From contig DATMRF010000100.1 of NCBI GenBank assembly GCA_035566435.1, positions 1 through 64,000 on the forward strand: a stretch of DNA of 64,000 nt, given 5' to 3'. The DNA comes from DATMRF01 sp035566435 (GTDB lineage Bacteria; Verrucomicrobiota; Verrucomicrobiia; Limisphaerales; UBA8199). Positions 42,277-50,442 of this stretch are shown piece after piece. Within the stretch, counting starts at the first letter, position 1. Each line of letters opens with the position of its first letter. A program made the translations under genes and the position numbers. Under the pieces are notes generated by a model. That model was not told where the DNA came from. It saw nothing but the letters and a program-made list of their open reading frames with translations, and ran no database searches.

Positions 42277-43479
42277 TCAGCGTTCGGGTTTCTTGAGACC
42301 CCACTTGTCCATTCTTGAGAGCAAAGTAGTTGGTTTCACTCCCAAGAGTTCCGCCGCGCCATCGGGTCCGCTGATTTTCCAATTCGCCGCCTCCAACACC
42401 TGCACCAGGTTGTCACGTTCGCGGCGTTGAAGTTCGGCTTCAGTGAGAAACTTGGGTTGCGCCGGGCTGCTGGTCGAAAAATCCGACCGGGCACTTGGGC
42501 GAGCAACGGGCGACGATGGTCCGGTGACGGGCAGGTCAAAATCCAAACCTCCGCCACGGGCCGAAATCACGGCGCGCTCAATCACATTACGCAATTCCCG
42601 CACATTGCCAGGCCAATCGTAACTCTGGAGTTGTGTGACCGCAGCCCTCGTCAGCCGGGGTTTGGCGCACTTCAATTCTCTGGTTGAGAGCTCGACAAAA
42701 TGTATCGCCAGCAACGGAATGTCGTCCGTTCGTTCTCGCAACGGTGGAACTTGGATCGGAAAGACGTTCAGCCGGTAATAGAGGTCTTCACGGAAACGGC
42801 CGGCGGCTACTGCCTTTTTTAAATCCAGGTTCGTCGCGGCCACAATCCGCACATTTGTGCGTCGCGTCCGGTCGTCACCCACTCGTTCGTACCGCTTCTC
42901 TTGAAGAATGCGCAGCAGCCTGTTCTGAATTTCCAAGGGAATTTCCCCCACTTCATCCAGGAGGATGGTTCCGCCCTCAGCTGTCTCAAAACGACCGGCC
43001 CGGTCCTTCACGGCTCCAGTGAACGACCCTCTGACATGGCCGAAAAACTCGCTTTCGAATAGCTCGCGTGGAATCGAGGCGCAATTGACTCGAACCAGCG
43101 GACCATCCTTGCGGGCGCTGCGCTGGTGGATTTCGTGGGCCACCAATTCCTTGCCGGTTCCGGTCTCGCCGAGAATGAGCACCGAAGCTTCCGTGGGAGC
43201 GACCACGTCAATTAGGCTGACGACATTCTCCAAGGCGGCGCTTTGGCCGACAAAGTTACCAAAGGACTTGGCTTCGACCACCATTTCCTGCTGATACGTA
43301 TTCTGCAGTTCCTGTCGGGGATGGAGGTGCGGTTCAATTCCAGCGAAGTCCCGCACAAGCATGTCGTGAATCTCGCGTGCTGGCGGGTTGCGTTCTTCGG
43401 TCACAGCCACCTGCCATGCGACCGCCTGGTCTGCGGGCCGCAGGCCGTTTACTGCAAGAGATCGAGAACATGTGTCCAT
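42277..43479 (-). CDS. Sigma-54-dependent enhancer-binding protein lacking a GAF domain
   Basis: About 400 residues from ATG 43479 (an earlier TTG at 43518 and a later ATG at 43362 are possible). The AAA+ domain has VLILGETGTGKELVAHEIH (Walker A, about 103), FGHVRGSFTGAVKDRAGRF (GAFTGA loop, here GSFTGA), TILLDEVGEIPLEIQNRLLRILQEKRYERVG and the C-terminal FIS-type HTH AAELLGVKPTTLLSRMDKWGLKKPER. Its AAA+ and HTH are nearly identical to the 543-residue protein at 47424. Its first 60 residues are unlike anything there, and the GAF sensor is absent. It likely drives the UAS of the RND operon without its own sensor. Confidence 0.85.
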   Translation of the reverse strand: MDTCSRSLAVNGLRPADQAVAWQVAVTEERNPPAREIHDMLVRDFAGIEPHLHPRQELQNTYQQEMVVEAKSFGNFVGQSAALENVVSLIDVVAPTEASVLILGETGTGKELVAHEIHQRSARKDGPLVRVNCASIPRELFESEFFGHVRGSFTGAVKDRAGRFETAEGGTILLDEVGEIPLEIQNRLLRILQEKRYERVGDDRTRRTNVRIVAATNLDLKKAVAAGRFREDLYYRLNVFPIQVPPLRERTDDIPLLAIHFVELSTRELKCAKPRLTRAAVTQLQSYDWPGNVRELRNVIERAVISARGGGLDFDLPVTGPSSPVARPSARSDFSTSSPAQPKFLTEAELQRRERDNLVQVLEAANWKISGPDGAAELLGVKPTTLLSRMDKWGLKKPER

Positions 43480-43790
43480 TCCTCCAGTAATGCGTCGCAA
43501 GCTCCCAAAGTTCGCCAAAATGGTTGCACCTTATTTTGATTCCGGGACAATAAGAGCCTCGTTAGCTTGGGAGATGTCACCCGCGGATTGGCTTGTTGCT
43601 GCCCTGCAGTTTCTGACGATTAATCCAGCGGGATAACCCCGAGCCTCAAATCATTACCAAGGCAAAAGACTTCATCCGTAAGCATCATGCCGAAGGCTTG
43701 AGCCTTTCCATTTCTGCAAATTGTTCAAGCGTGCCATCCCGCGCTTTTGTATTGGATGACAGCCTTTGCGGGCGTATAAGGCAGGTGATC
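43480..43790. other. Divergent intergenic region
   Basis: About 311 bases between the enhancer-binding protein start and the ECF sigma gene. I saw no -24/-12 pair with the correct ten-base spacing and no palindrome longer than 9 bases. Promoters for both genes must lie here but are not recognisable by eye. Confidence 0.4.
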
Positions 43791-44357
43791 ATGTCTGAAA
43801 ATGCTGAGATCACGCAGGTTTTTCATGCGATTGGTCGCAGCGAAGAAGGCGCGGCCGAGAAGCTGCTTCCGCTGGTTTATGCCGAGTTGAGGCGGTTAGC
43901 AGGCGCGCGCATGGCGCATGAGATGCCCGGCCAAACGCTTCAGCCGACGGCCTTGGTCCACGAGGCGTGGTTACGGCTGGTGTCCGACGGCGACCGAACC
44001 TGGCAAAACCGCGCGCATTTTTTCGGCGCCGCCGCTGAAGCGATGCGCCGCATTTTGATCGAGCGGGCACGCCACAAATCCCGCCTCAAGCATGGCGGTG
44101 GTCAGGCGCGGTTGAACATCGAGGATTTGGAGCTGGCCCAGACAACGCCCGACGACAAAGTTTTGCTGGTTGACGAAGCCCTGGCCTGCCTCAAAGTTGA
44201 GGATCCCGAACTGGAGCGCATTGTCGTGCTGAAATTCTTCGGCGGCTTGAGCAATGAGGAAATCGCTGAGAATCTGGAGCTTGCGCCCCGTACGCTGGAC
44301 CGGGAGTGGGCGTATGCCAGGGCTTGGCTTTTTCGCTACATTAGCGAGCACACATGA
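43791..44357 (+). CDS. ECF-type RNA polymerase sigma factor
   Basis: 188 residues from ATG 43791 (AGGTGA before it). Region 2 is EKLLPLVYAELRRLAGARMAHEMPGQTLQPTALVHEAWLRLV, region 4 EDPELERIVVLKFFGGLSNEEIAENLELAPRTLDREWAYARAWL. This is the family of ECF factors commonly paired with a Ser/Thr kinase (TIGR02999 type). The kinase gene begins 68 bases downstream, so the pair is likely a signalling unit. No anti-sigma gene is visible. Confidence 0.9.
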   Translation: MSENAEITQVFHAIGRSEEGAAEKLLPLVYAELRRLAGARMAHEMPGQTLQPTALVHEAWLRLVSDGDRTWQNRAHFFGAAAEAMRRILIERARHKSRLKHGGGQARLNIEDLELAQTTPDDKVLLVDEALACLKVEDPELERIVVLKFFGGLSNEEIAENLELAPRTLDREWAYARAWLFRYISEHT

Positions 44358-44425
44358 ACGCCGAAAATCCTGCAACATTTTGGCGAAAGTGGTCTGCGTT
44401 TGTCGCATAAGAGATCAATGGACAG

Positions 44426-47365
44426 ATGAGTACTCGAAACCCGCGCGAAAAGGCGGTGTTTGTTGGTGCGCTGGCAAACACTGACCCAGAGCAACGCCGT
44501 CAGTTCCTCGACCAGGCGTGCGGCGCCGACCAGGCGTTGCGCGATCAGGTTGAGAAGCTATTGGCCCTTTCGCAAAGCGCCGGCGATTTCTTCAATGACT
44601 GTGCTCCTGCCTTGGAACCGGCGGCCGCCGCTGCTGCCCAGGTCCTTTCGGCGGCAGAATCGGCGCAGGAGCCTGAGTTCTCCGAGACCAAGTGCATCGG
44701 ACCCTACAAATTACTCCAGAAGCTTGGGGAAGGCGGTTGCGGGGTGGTCTATATGGCGGAGCAGGAACAGCCCATTCGCCGCCGGGTGGCTCTGAAGATC
44801 ATCAAGCTGGGGATGGATACCAGGAATGTGATCGCCCGATTCGAGGCCGAGCGCCAGGCCCTGGCCCTGATGGATCATCCCAACATTGCGCGGGTTCTGG
44901 ATGCTGGAGCCACCGACACCGGACGGCCGTACTTTGTGATGGAACTGGTCTATGGGGTCAAGATCACCGATTACTGCGACCAGAACCGTGTGAGCATGCG
45001 GGAACGGCTGCAGTTGTTCATCCAGGTCTGCAACGCGGTCCAGCACGCTCATCAAAAGGGTATTATCCATCGCGATCTCAAGCCGTCCAACATCATGGTC
45101 ACCATGAATGACGGAGTTCCGGCTCCCAAAGTGATTGATTTCGGGATTGCCAAAGCCACCGAACAACGCCTGACGGACAAGACGCTCTTCACCTCCTACG
45201 CCCAATTGATGGGCACCCCCGCCTACATGAGTCCCGAGCAGATGGAGTTTAGCGGGTTGAACCTGGACACCCGGAGCGACATTTATTCCCTCGGTATATT
45301 GCTTTACGAACTCCTGACGGGTCGCACCCCCTTTGACACTGCGGATTTGTTAAAATTGGGGGTAGACGAACTGAGACGCACGGTCTGTGAGCAGGAACCG
45401 TTGAGCCCTTCGGCCAAACTCCAAACGCTGAACAACGAGGAAATGACCAAGACCGCCAAGCGGCGACATATCGAGCCGCCACGGCTGTTGTCTCAGCTTC
45501 GAGGTGATTTGGATTGGATTGTGCTGAAGTGCCTGGAGAAGGACCGCACGCGCCGCTATGCGACAGCCAACGGGCTGGCAATGGACATAGAGCGTTACCT
45601 GCATGAGGAAACTGTTCTAGCGCGTCCACCCAGCCAATTGTATCGGCTACAGAAGCTCGTGAGGAGAAACCGGATGGTATTCCTGTCCGGAGCCGCAGCC
45701 GCAGCCGCTTTGCTCCTGGGCACTATCATTTCGACAATGATGTTCGTCAAAGAGCGGGAGGCCCGAAGTGCCGAGGCACGGTTGAGGAGAGAGGCTGAAT
45801 TACGAGAACAAGCGTCTCATGTCGCGTCGTTGGTAACTCAAGGCCGTTTTGACGAGGCGGACAAGCTCGTGGCAGGTCTTCCGCTAAACAAGCCTTCGGT
45901 CGAGGTTTCTGCTGAACTGAGTGCGCTGGGTGACTGGCATGCCGCCAATGGCCGGTGGGCTGATGCGGCGGCGCGGTTCGAGTCAGTGATGAAGGTGAAC
46001 CAACTCGATCCGACAGACCTGATTTCTGAGGATCAATTGAAATTGGCGGCTACCTTCCTCAAGTCGGGAAACCGGCAGGGTTACGAGCAGTTCCTCCAGA
46101 TGGAAATAGCCAAGTTAAGCCCAATCAACATCGCTTCAGATTACCGGACCTTCAAAGTCGGCTTGGTGCTGCCACCCGATCCAAACATGCTGCAATCGTT
46201 TGTTCTCGGAGCGGAGCTCGTTGAACAGAGATTTCCGAATGCGAAAGAGTTGCGCCCAAACGCGCGTCATGCGGTGCAATGGTCGGAGACGCTGGCTCTG
46301 CTGGAATATCGGCAGGGCCATTTTATGGAAGCCATCGGTTGGTGTTATCGTCATGGCATGGATGCCACCGACGCGCGAACCGCTACTACCTCCTTGATAA
46401 AAGCCATGTCGGGCTGGCGATTGGCTGGTTATAAAGAGGCCGCTGCGAATTGGAACCAGGCCTTCGAGTTGATCCATGCCAAGTCGAAGGAAGGCCTCGA
46501 TATCGGGAGCCTTCCTTCGACGTTATTTCCAGGGACAACGGAAGACCTCGAGGGTTCCTGGTACGATTGGGTAATTGCGGATCTCCTGATGCGCGAGTGC
46601 GATGAACTGTTTGCGCAGAGCGAGCGCACTCTGGATTCGGTGCCCAAGTCCAATTCTCCTTCCAATGCGACCATTGTGGACCTCGTCCGGGCGCTGGGCG
46701 AGTGGCATGCCGTGCGTGGTGAATGGGAGCAGGCGAGCAGCCGCTTTTCTCAGTTGCCCGAGGACGGTGGTGCCAGGGATCACTTCATCAGTGCAATAAT
46801 TGCTCTAAAGCTGGGCGATGAACCAGGTTTCCTTCGTGTTCGCGACCGGACCATCACCCGGTTCAACGGCACAACGGAGCCATGGGGTTATGAGAACGTT
46901 ATGCAAGCGGGCTTGCTCCGGCCTTTCGATAACACTTCCGTAGCGGCCTTGGAACCCATTGTCCAATTCCTCGAACGCGCCGTGGCCAGCGCCGAGCCGC
47001 TCAAGGAAGGAACGTATGTGCCTGCCTCATGGGATTTGACACTGCTCGGCCTCTTTGAATACAGGCGCGGCAATTACGCCAAGGCCCTAAATAACTGCCA
47101 GCGCAGCCTTGTTACGTGCACGTATTTGGCAATGCCCGCTGCCACGGATCGGGTCATCCGCGCCCTGTGCTTCTCCAGGCTTGGCGATGATGCGAGTGCG
47201 CGCTCGGAGTTGGACGGGGCAAAAAGCCTTGTCCAGAGCGGTCTCAATATTGGATACGACAGGTGGAACTGGCCAGCGTGGGCTTTTGTTCGCCTCCTGC
47301 TCCAGGAGACTGACAGCATGATTCCGCAAGCGCCGCCTCCCGAATCCCCCCAAGTAAATCATTAA
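44426..47365 (+). CDS. Membrane Ser/Thr protein kinase with repeat-rich C-terminus
   Basis: 979 residues. The kinase domain occupies about 90-380: LGEGGCGVVYMAEQE (Gly loop), VALKIIKLG (Lys), IIHRDLKPSNIM (about 215), VIDFGIAKA (about 237) and GTPAYMSPEQMEF. One transmembrane helix (FLSGAAAAAALLLGTIISTMMFV) at about 417-438 anchors it, and the remaining 500+ residues are helical, with repeated ALGDWHAANGRWADAAARF and ALGEWHAVRGEWEQASSRF type units, like TPR motifs. It is paired with the upstream ECF sigma factor, and the N-terminus lies in the cytoplasm. The regulated process is unknown. Confidence 0.9.
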   Translation: MSTRNPREKAVFVGALANTDPEQRRQFLDQACGADQALRDQVEKLLALSQSAGDFFNDCAPALEPAAAAAAQVLSAAESAQEPEFSETKCIGPYKLLQKLGEGGCGVVYMAEQEQPIRRRVALKIIKLGMDTRNVIARFEAERQALALMDHPNIARVLDAGATDTGRPYFVMELVYGVKITDYCDQNRVSMRERLQLFIQVCNAVQHAHQKGIIHRDLKPSNIMVTMNDGVPAPKVIDFGIAKATEQRLTDKTLFTSYAQLMGTPAYMSPEQMEFSGLNLDTRSDIYSLGILLYELLTGRTPFDTADLLKLGVDELRRTVCEQEPLSPSAKLQTLNNEEMTKTAKRRHIEPPRLLSQLRGDLDWIVLKCLEKDRTRRYATANGLAMDIERYLHEETVLARPPSQLYRLQKLVRRNRMVFLSGAAAAAALLLGTIISTMMFVKEREARSAEARLRREAELREQASHVASLVTQGRFDEADKLVAGLPLNKPSVEVSAELSALGDWHAANGRWADAAARFESVMKVNQLDPTDLISEDQLKLAATFLKSGNRQGYEQFLQMEIAKLSPINIASDYRTFKVGLVLPPDPNMLQSFVLGAELVEQRFPNAKELRPNARHAVQWSETLALLEYRQGHFMEAIGWCYRHGMDATDARTATTSLIKAMSGWRLAGYKEAAANWNQAFELIHAKSKEGLDIGSLPSTLFPGTTEDLEGSWYDWVIADLLMRECDELFAQSERTLDSVPKSNSPSNATIVDLVRALGEWHAVRGEWEQASSRFSQLPEDGGARDHFISAIIALKLGDEPGFLRVRDRTITRFNGTTEPWGYENVMQAGLLRPFDNTSVAALEPIVQFLERAVASAEPLKEGTYVPASWDLTLLGLFEYRRGNYAKALNNCQRSLVTCTYLAMPAATDRVIRALCFSRLGDDASARSELDGAKSLVQSGLNIGYDRWNWPAWAFVRLLLQETDSMIPQAPPPESPQVNH

Positions 47366-47423
47366 GCGTTCCCATCCGCAGTGGAAGGTCCCCAGAAGAC
47401 CAACTCGAACTCAGTCAGGATGG

Positions 47424-49055
47424 TCAACGCTCAGGTTTCTTGAGACCCCACTTGTCCATCCTCGAAAGCAAAGTAGTTGGTTTCACTCCCAAGAGTTCCG
47501 CCGCGCCATCGGGTCCGCTGATTTTCCAATTCGCCGCATCCAACACTTGCACGAGGTTGTCACGTTCGCGGCGTTGAAGTTCAGCTTCAGTGAGAAACTT
47601 GGGTTGCGCCGCATTCCCGGTCGAAGCAGCACTCGGTCGAGCCACAGGCACAGATTGACCGGTCACGGGAAAGTCAAAATCCAGAGCGCCGCCACGGGCT
47701 AAAATAACGGCGCGCTCGATCACGTTGCGCAATTCACGGATATTGCCCGGCCAATCGTAACTCTGGAGCTTGGCGATGCCCGCCCGGGTCAGCCGGGGTT
47801 TCGCGCACTTCAAGTCTTTGGCGGAGAGTTCGACAAAATGTTTCGCCAGCAACGGAATGTCGTCCATTCGGTCTCGCAGCGGTGGAGCCTGGATCGGAAA
47901 GACGTTCAGCCGGTAGTAGAGGTCTTCACGGAATTTGCCCGCGCTAGCCTCTTTCTTCAAATCGCGGTTGGTGGCGGCCACAACGCGCACATTCGCTCGA
48001 CGTGTTCGGTCATCGCCAACGCGTTCATATCGTTTCTCCTGGAGAACGCGGAGCAGCTTGTTCTGGATGTTCAATGGAATTTCTCCCACTTCATCCAGAA
48101 AAATGGTCCCGCCCTCAGCTGTTTCAAAACGTCCGGCCCGATCCTTCACCGCACCTGTAAATGAGCCTCTGACATGGCCGAAGAATTCGCTTTCGAACAA
48201 CTCTCGGGGAATTGAGGCGCAATTGACCCGAACCAAGGGGCCATCCTTGCGCGCGCTGCGTTGGTGAATTTCGTGGGCGACCAATTCCTTGCCTGTTCCC
48301 GTCTCACCGAGAATAAGCACCGAAGCCTCCGTGGGCGCCACCAAGTCAATCTGGCTGACGATGTGTTTCAACGCCGCGCTTTGTCCAACCAGATTGCCAA
48401 AGGCCCTGGCCTCAACCACCGCTTCCTGCAGATAACTATTCTGAAGTTCCAATTGCGCCTTGAGATGCTGGATTTCCTCAAAGGCGCGCGCGTTGGCGAT
48501 AGCGGCGCCCACGTTATCCGCGAAGATCCGTCCCCATGGCGTGAATGACTCCGGTATGTATTCGCGAGCAAAACCCACAGTGGCTCCCAAAACATCTCCT
48601 TTAAACTCAATAGGGCGGATCCCGCATTCAAGGATACCCTCTTCCCGCAACCATTCGAATCCGGCAACGGATACCGGCTGCTTGTCCGGGCTTCTTAGCA
48701 CTTTCAACTGACCACTTGCTATCGCTTCTCCAAGCGGGCCGAAATTCAGTGGCAGGCGAGCATTGAGGTCCTCGCACGGCTGCGGCCCCTTTGCGGGCTC
48801 CGGAAGGGATCTCCCTCTTCCCGCAACCAGGTGCAGGCAGCGGGACTGGTCAGGACAAACAGGCCGATACTTGCACGTCGCGCATAGGTCACCTTTTTCG
48901 ATCAACCAGACCTGGGAGAAAACGAACTCCGTGCGCTCGACTGCGCGCTCGACAATTTTCTTCAACAGAGGCTCCACCGACCGCTCCTGGGCAATCTCGA
49001 GGAGCAACTGCGCTCCGAAATGAGGATCGAACCGTCTGTCGCTCGTTGGGTCCAT
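47424..49055 (-). CDS. Sigma-54-dependent enhancer-binding protein with Cys-rich GAF domain
   Basis: 543 residues. The N-terminal GAF domain (about 15-195) contains LWLIEKGDLCATCKYRPVCPDQSRCLHLVAGRG-type text: Cys 58, 61, 67 and 73 in a C-x2-C-x5-C-x5-C pattern, plus Cys94. Next a coiled linker leads to the AAA+ domain with GETGTGKE (about 250), GSFTGA loop (about 297) and DEVGEIPLNIQNKLLRVLQEKRYERVG, and the FIS-type HTH at the end. The cysteines suggest an iron-sulfur or zinc/thiol sensor that releases the ATPase to activate sigma-54. It diverges from the thioredoxin operon and almost certainly controls it. Start ATG 49055. Confidence 0.88.
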   Translation of the reverse strand: MDPTSDRRFDPHFGAQLLLEIAQERSVEPLLKKIVERAVERTEFVFSQVWLIEKGDLCATCKYRPVCPDQSRCLHLVAGRGRSLPEPAKGPQPCEDLNARLPLNFGPLGEAIASGQLKVLRSPDKQPVSVAGFEWLREEGILECGIRPIEFKGDVLGATVGFAREYIPESFTPWGRIFADNVGAAIANARAFEEIQHLKAQLELQNSYLQEAVVEARAFGNLVGQSAALKHIVSQIDLVAPTEASVLILGETGTGKELVAHEIHQRSARKDGPLVRVNCASIPRELFESEFFGHVRGSFTGAVKDRAGRFETAEGGTIFLDEVGEIPLNIQNKLLRVLQEKRYERVGDDRTRRANVRVVAATNRDLKKEASAGKFREDLYYRLNVFPIQAPPLRDRMDDIPLLAKHFVELSAKDLKCAKPRLTRAGIAKLQSYDWPGNIRELRNVIERAVILARGGALDFDFPVTGQSVPVARPSAASTGNAAQPKFLTEAELQRRERDNLVQVLDAANWKISGPDGAAELLGVKPTTLLSRMDKWGLKKPER

Positions 49056-49088
49056 TATCGGATTTTATCGCCCCCTTTGGTCCCGGGC

Positions 49089-49107
49089 AAACCGTAAATT
49101 ACGGTTT
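49089..49107. promoter_or_regulatory. Palindrome between the enhancer protein and thioredoxin genes
   Basis: AAACCGTAA-A-TTACGGTTT, a perfect 9+1+9 palindrome, overlapping the first two bases of the upstream activating element. It lies about 40 bases before the enhancer-binding protein ATG, so autoregulation or a second regulator is possible. Confidence 0.5.
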
Positions 49108-49128
49108 TTCGGGGATTCACTTTTTCGA
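49106..49128 (+). promoter_or_regulatory. Upstream activating sequence of the thioredoxin operon
   Basis: TTTTCGGGGATTC-ACTT-TTTCGA, 23 bases, the twin of the element at 42153-42175 (18 of 23). From its last base to the -24 GG is 73 nt, as at the RND operon. It is the probable binding site for the enhancer-binding protein encoded next door. Confidence 0.65.
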
Positions 49129-49198
49129 AACAGGGGAAGGCTCCACAGTGATGATTGCAAGTCGCTGGTATGCAATGTTTTATTCTTTCTCCAGCCTC

Positions 49199-49215
49199 TT
49201 GGCACAGACCGTGCC
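49199..49215 (+). promoter_or_regulatory. Sigma-54 (-24/-12) promoter of the thioredoxin-PFK operon
   Basis: TTGGCACAGACCGTGCC: GG at 49201-49202 and GC at 49213-49214 with ten bases between. The -24 half is a perfect TGGCAC; the -12 half is GTGC in place of TTGC. The start site would fall near 49226, 25 bases before the thioredoxin ATG. Confidence 0.7.
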
Positions 49216-49250
49216 TAAGTCCTTTCGCAATTGAACAAAGAAACGAAAAG

Positions 49251-49625
49251 ATGAACACGAGTGAAAACATCCCAACGACCTTGCACCTCACCACAGCGAG
49301 TTTCGAGGCGGAAGTGCTGAAATCCAAACAGCCAGTATTGGTTGTTTTCACAGCCCCTTGGAGCCGGCCTTGCCAGGTCCTTGACCCTATTCTTCAAGAG
49401 CTGGCGCGTGACTGGGCAGGAAGAGTGAAGGTGGTCAGCGTCAACGCGGATGATTCCCTCGACCTCAGTCTGTGTTATGACATTCAGTCCATCCCCACAG
49501 TGCTCTACTTCGTCGAAGGAAAACTGCGGGTTCAGATTGTGGGCACAGCCACGAAGGACGCGATTCTCGCCAAGCTGAAAGGCTCCGGCTTGGCGGCTCG
49601 CAAAACCGGCCCGTTTCACTCGTAG
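49251..49625 (+). CDS. Monothiol thioredoxin-like protein
   Basis: 124 residues from ATG 49251. A complete thioredoxin fold: LHLTTASFEAEVLKSKQPVLVVFTAPW-SRPC-QVLDPILQEL, VKVVSVNADDSLDLSLCYDIQSIPTVLYFVEGKLRVQIVG (cis-Pro loop SIPT). The usual WCGPC is W-Ser38-Arg-Pro-Cys41, so the first active-site Cys is missing and normal dithiol exchange is impossible. It may form mixed disulfides, act as a chaperone or be a binding partner. It is the first gene of the sigma-54 operon. Confidence 0.85.
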   Translation: MNTSENIPTTLHLTTASFEAEVLKSKQPVLVVFTAPWSRPCQVLDPILQELARDWAGRVKVVSVNADDSLDLSLCYDIQSIPTVLYFVEGKLRVQIVGTATKDAILAKLKGSGLAARKTGPFHS

Positions 49626-49651
49626 CCATCAGCTAACTCACAATAAGCCCT

Positions 49652-49792
49652 ATGGACCCACTCACAATAATCGCACTCGTAGTCATCAGCACGCTGTATG
49701 GGCTCGCCTGGCATGATCAGCCAGCGGGGAACCCGGAAAAGAAGTCGCCGGTCGAGAATCTGGCGAGACCCCAACAGGGGGGGAAAACATGA
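49652..49792 (+). CDS. 46-residue single-helix membrane peptide
   Basis: MDPLTIIALVVISTLYGLAW followed by HDQPAGNPEKKSPVENLARPQQGGKT. One hydrophobic stretch at the N-terminus, then a short charged, proline-rich tail. Its TGA overlaps the next ATG (ATGA at 49789-49792), so it is translationally linked to DedA. Not recognised as a known family; comparable small peptides occur with membrane complexes. Confidence comes from operon position and overlap. Confidence 0.6.
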   Translation: MDPLTIIALVVISTLYGLAWHDQPAGNPEKKSPVENLARPQQGGKT

Positions 49793-50442
49793 ACCATATT
49801 ACCCAATTCCTTATTTCATATGGCGGGATGTTCCTGTTTCTGGTCGGTTTCGCGGAACAGAGCGGATTGCCGTTTCCGGGGGCGCCGTGGCTCCTAGCGG
49901 CAGGGGCGTTGGCCGCCAGCGGCAGGTTTAGTCTGATCGCCGCAGTCTGCTGGGCTGCGGCCGGCTGTTTGGCTGCAGACGCGATTTGGTTTCACCTGGG
50001 ACACCGCGGCAAGTCCCGCGTTTTCCGAGTGTTCCCCCATCTGCATGCTGTGCGGTCCAGGCTTCAACAAACAACACTCACCGGCTCGATCCTCCACGGC
50101 GCCCGGATGCTAACGGCTGCAAAATTCCTGCCGTTCGGCTCAGTCGTGCCCCTGCATGCCGGCGCGCTGGAGGTCGGTTCGTTGCGCTTCCTGCTGGTGG
50201 ATGCTTTCACCTCGGTCTTTTACGCCGCCGCGTATGCCTTCTTGGGATTCGTTTTCCACAAACAACTGGGACAGGTGGTGGCATTCCTTCGAAAGCTGGG
50301 TGCCGTTTCTTCGCTGCTGATCGTCGTCTTGGCGGGAACATACGTCGTTCATTGGTTTTTCAAGCATCACCCGAAGAGGGAGGCCCGGCCTGAACCCGAG
50401 AAAAGCAAAGCTGAAGGGACCATATGTGTTACATGCTCATAA
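49789..50442 (+). CDS. DedA family membrane protein
   Basis: 217 residues of the DedA (SNARE-associated/VTT) type. Text such as FAEQSGLPFPGAPWLLAAGALAASGRFSLIAAVCWAAAGCLAADAIWFHLGHRGKSRVF, ARMLTAAKFLPFGSVVPLHAGALEVGSLRFLLVDAFTSVFYAAAYAFLGFVF, then a C-terminal helix (LGAVSSLLIVVLAGTYVVHWFF) and charged tail. DedA proteins are scramblases or transporters of membrane lipids, needed for envelope integrity and proton-motive force. Starts at 49789 in overlap with the small peptide; a 28-codon peptide begins inside its end. Confidence 0.85.
   Translation: MNHITQFLISYGGMFLFLVGFAEQSGLPFPGAPWLLAAGALAASGRFSLIAAVCWAAAGCLAADAIWFHLGHRGKSRVFRVFPHLHAVRSRLQQTTLTGSILHGARMLTAAKFLPFGSVVPLHAGALEVGSLRFLLVDAFTSVFYAAAYAFLGFVFHKQLGQVVAFLRKLGAVSSLLIVVLAGTYVVHWFFKHHPKREARPEPEKSKAEGTICVTCS

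Noticed and set aside
43480..43518. TTG start of the GAF-less enhancer-binding protein
   Set aside because: The extra residues are not conserved and TTG is rare. The ATG at 43479 is preferred, though its ribosome site is also poor.
43560..43620. TTGGCTTGTTGCTGCC as a third sigma-54 promoter
   Set aside because: The distance between GG and GC is nine, not ten, and there is no upstream element.
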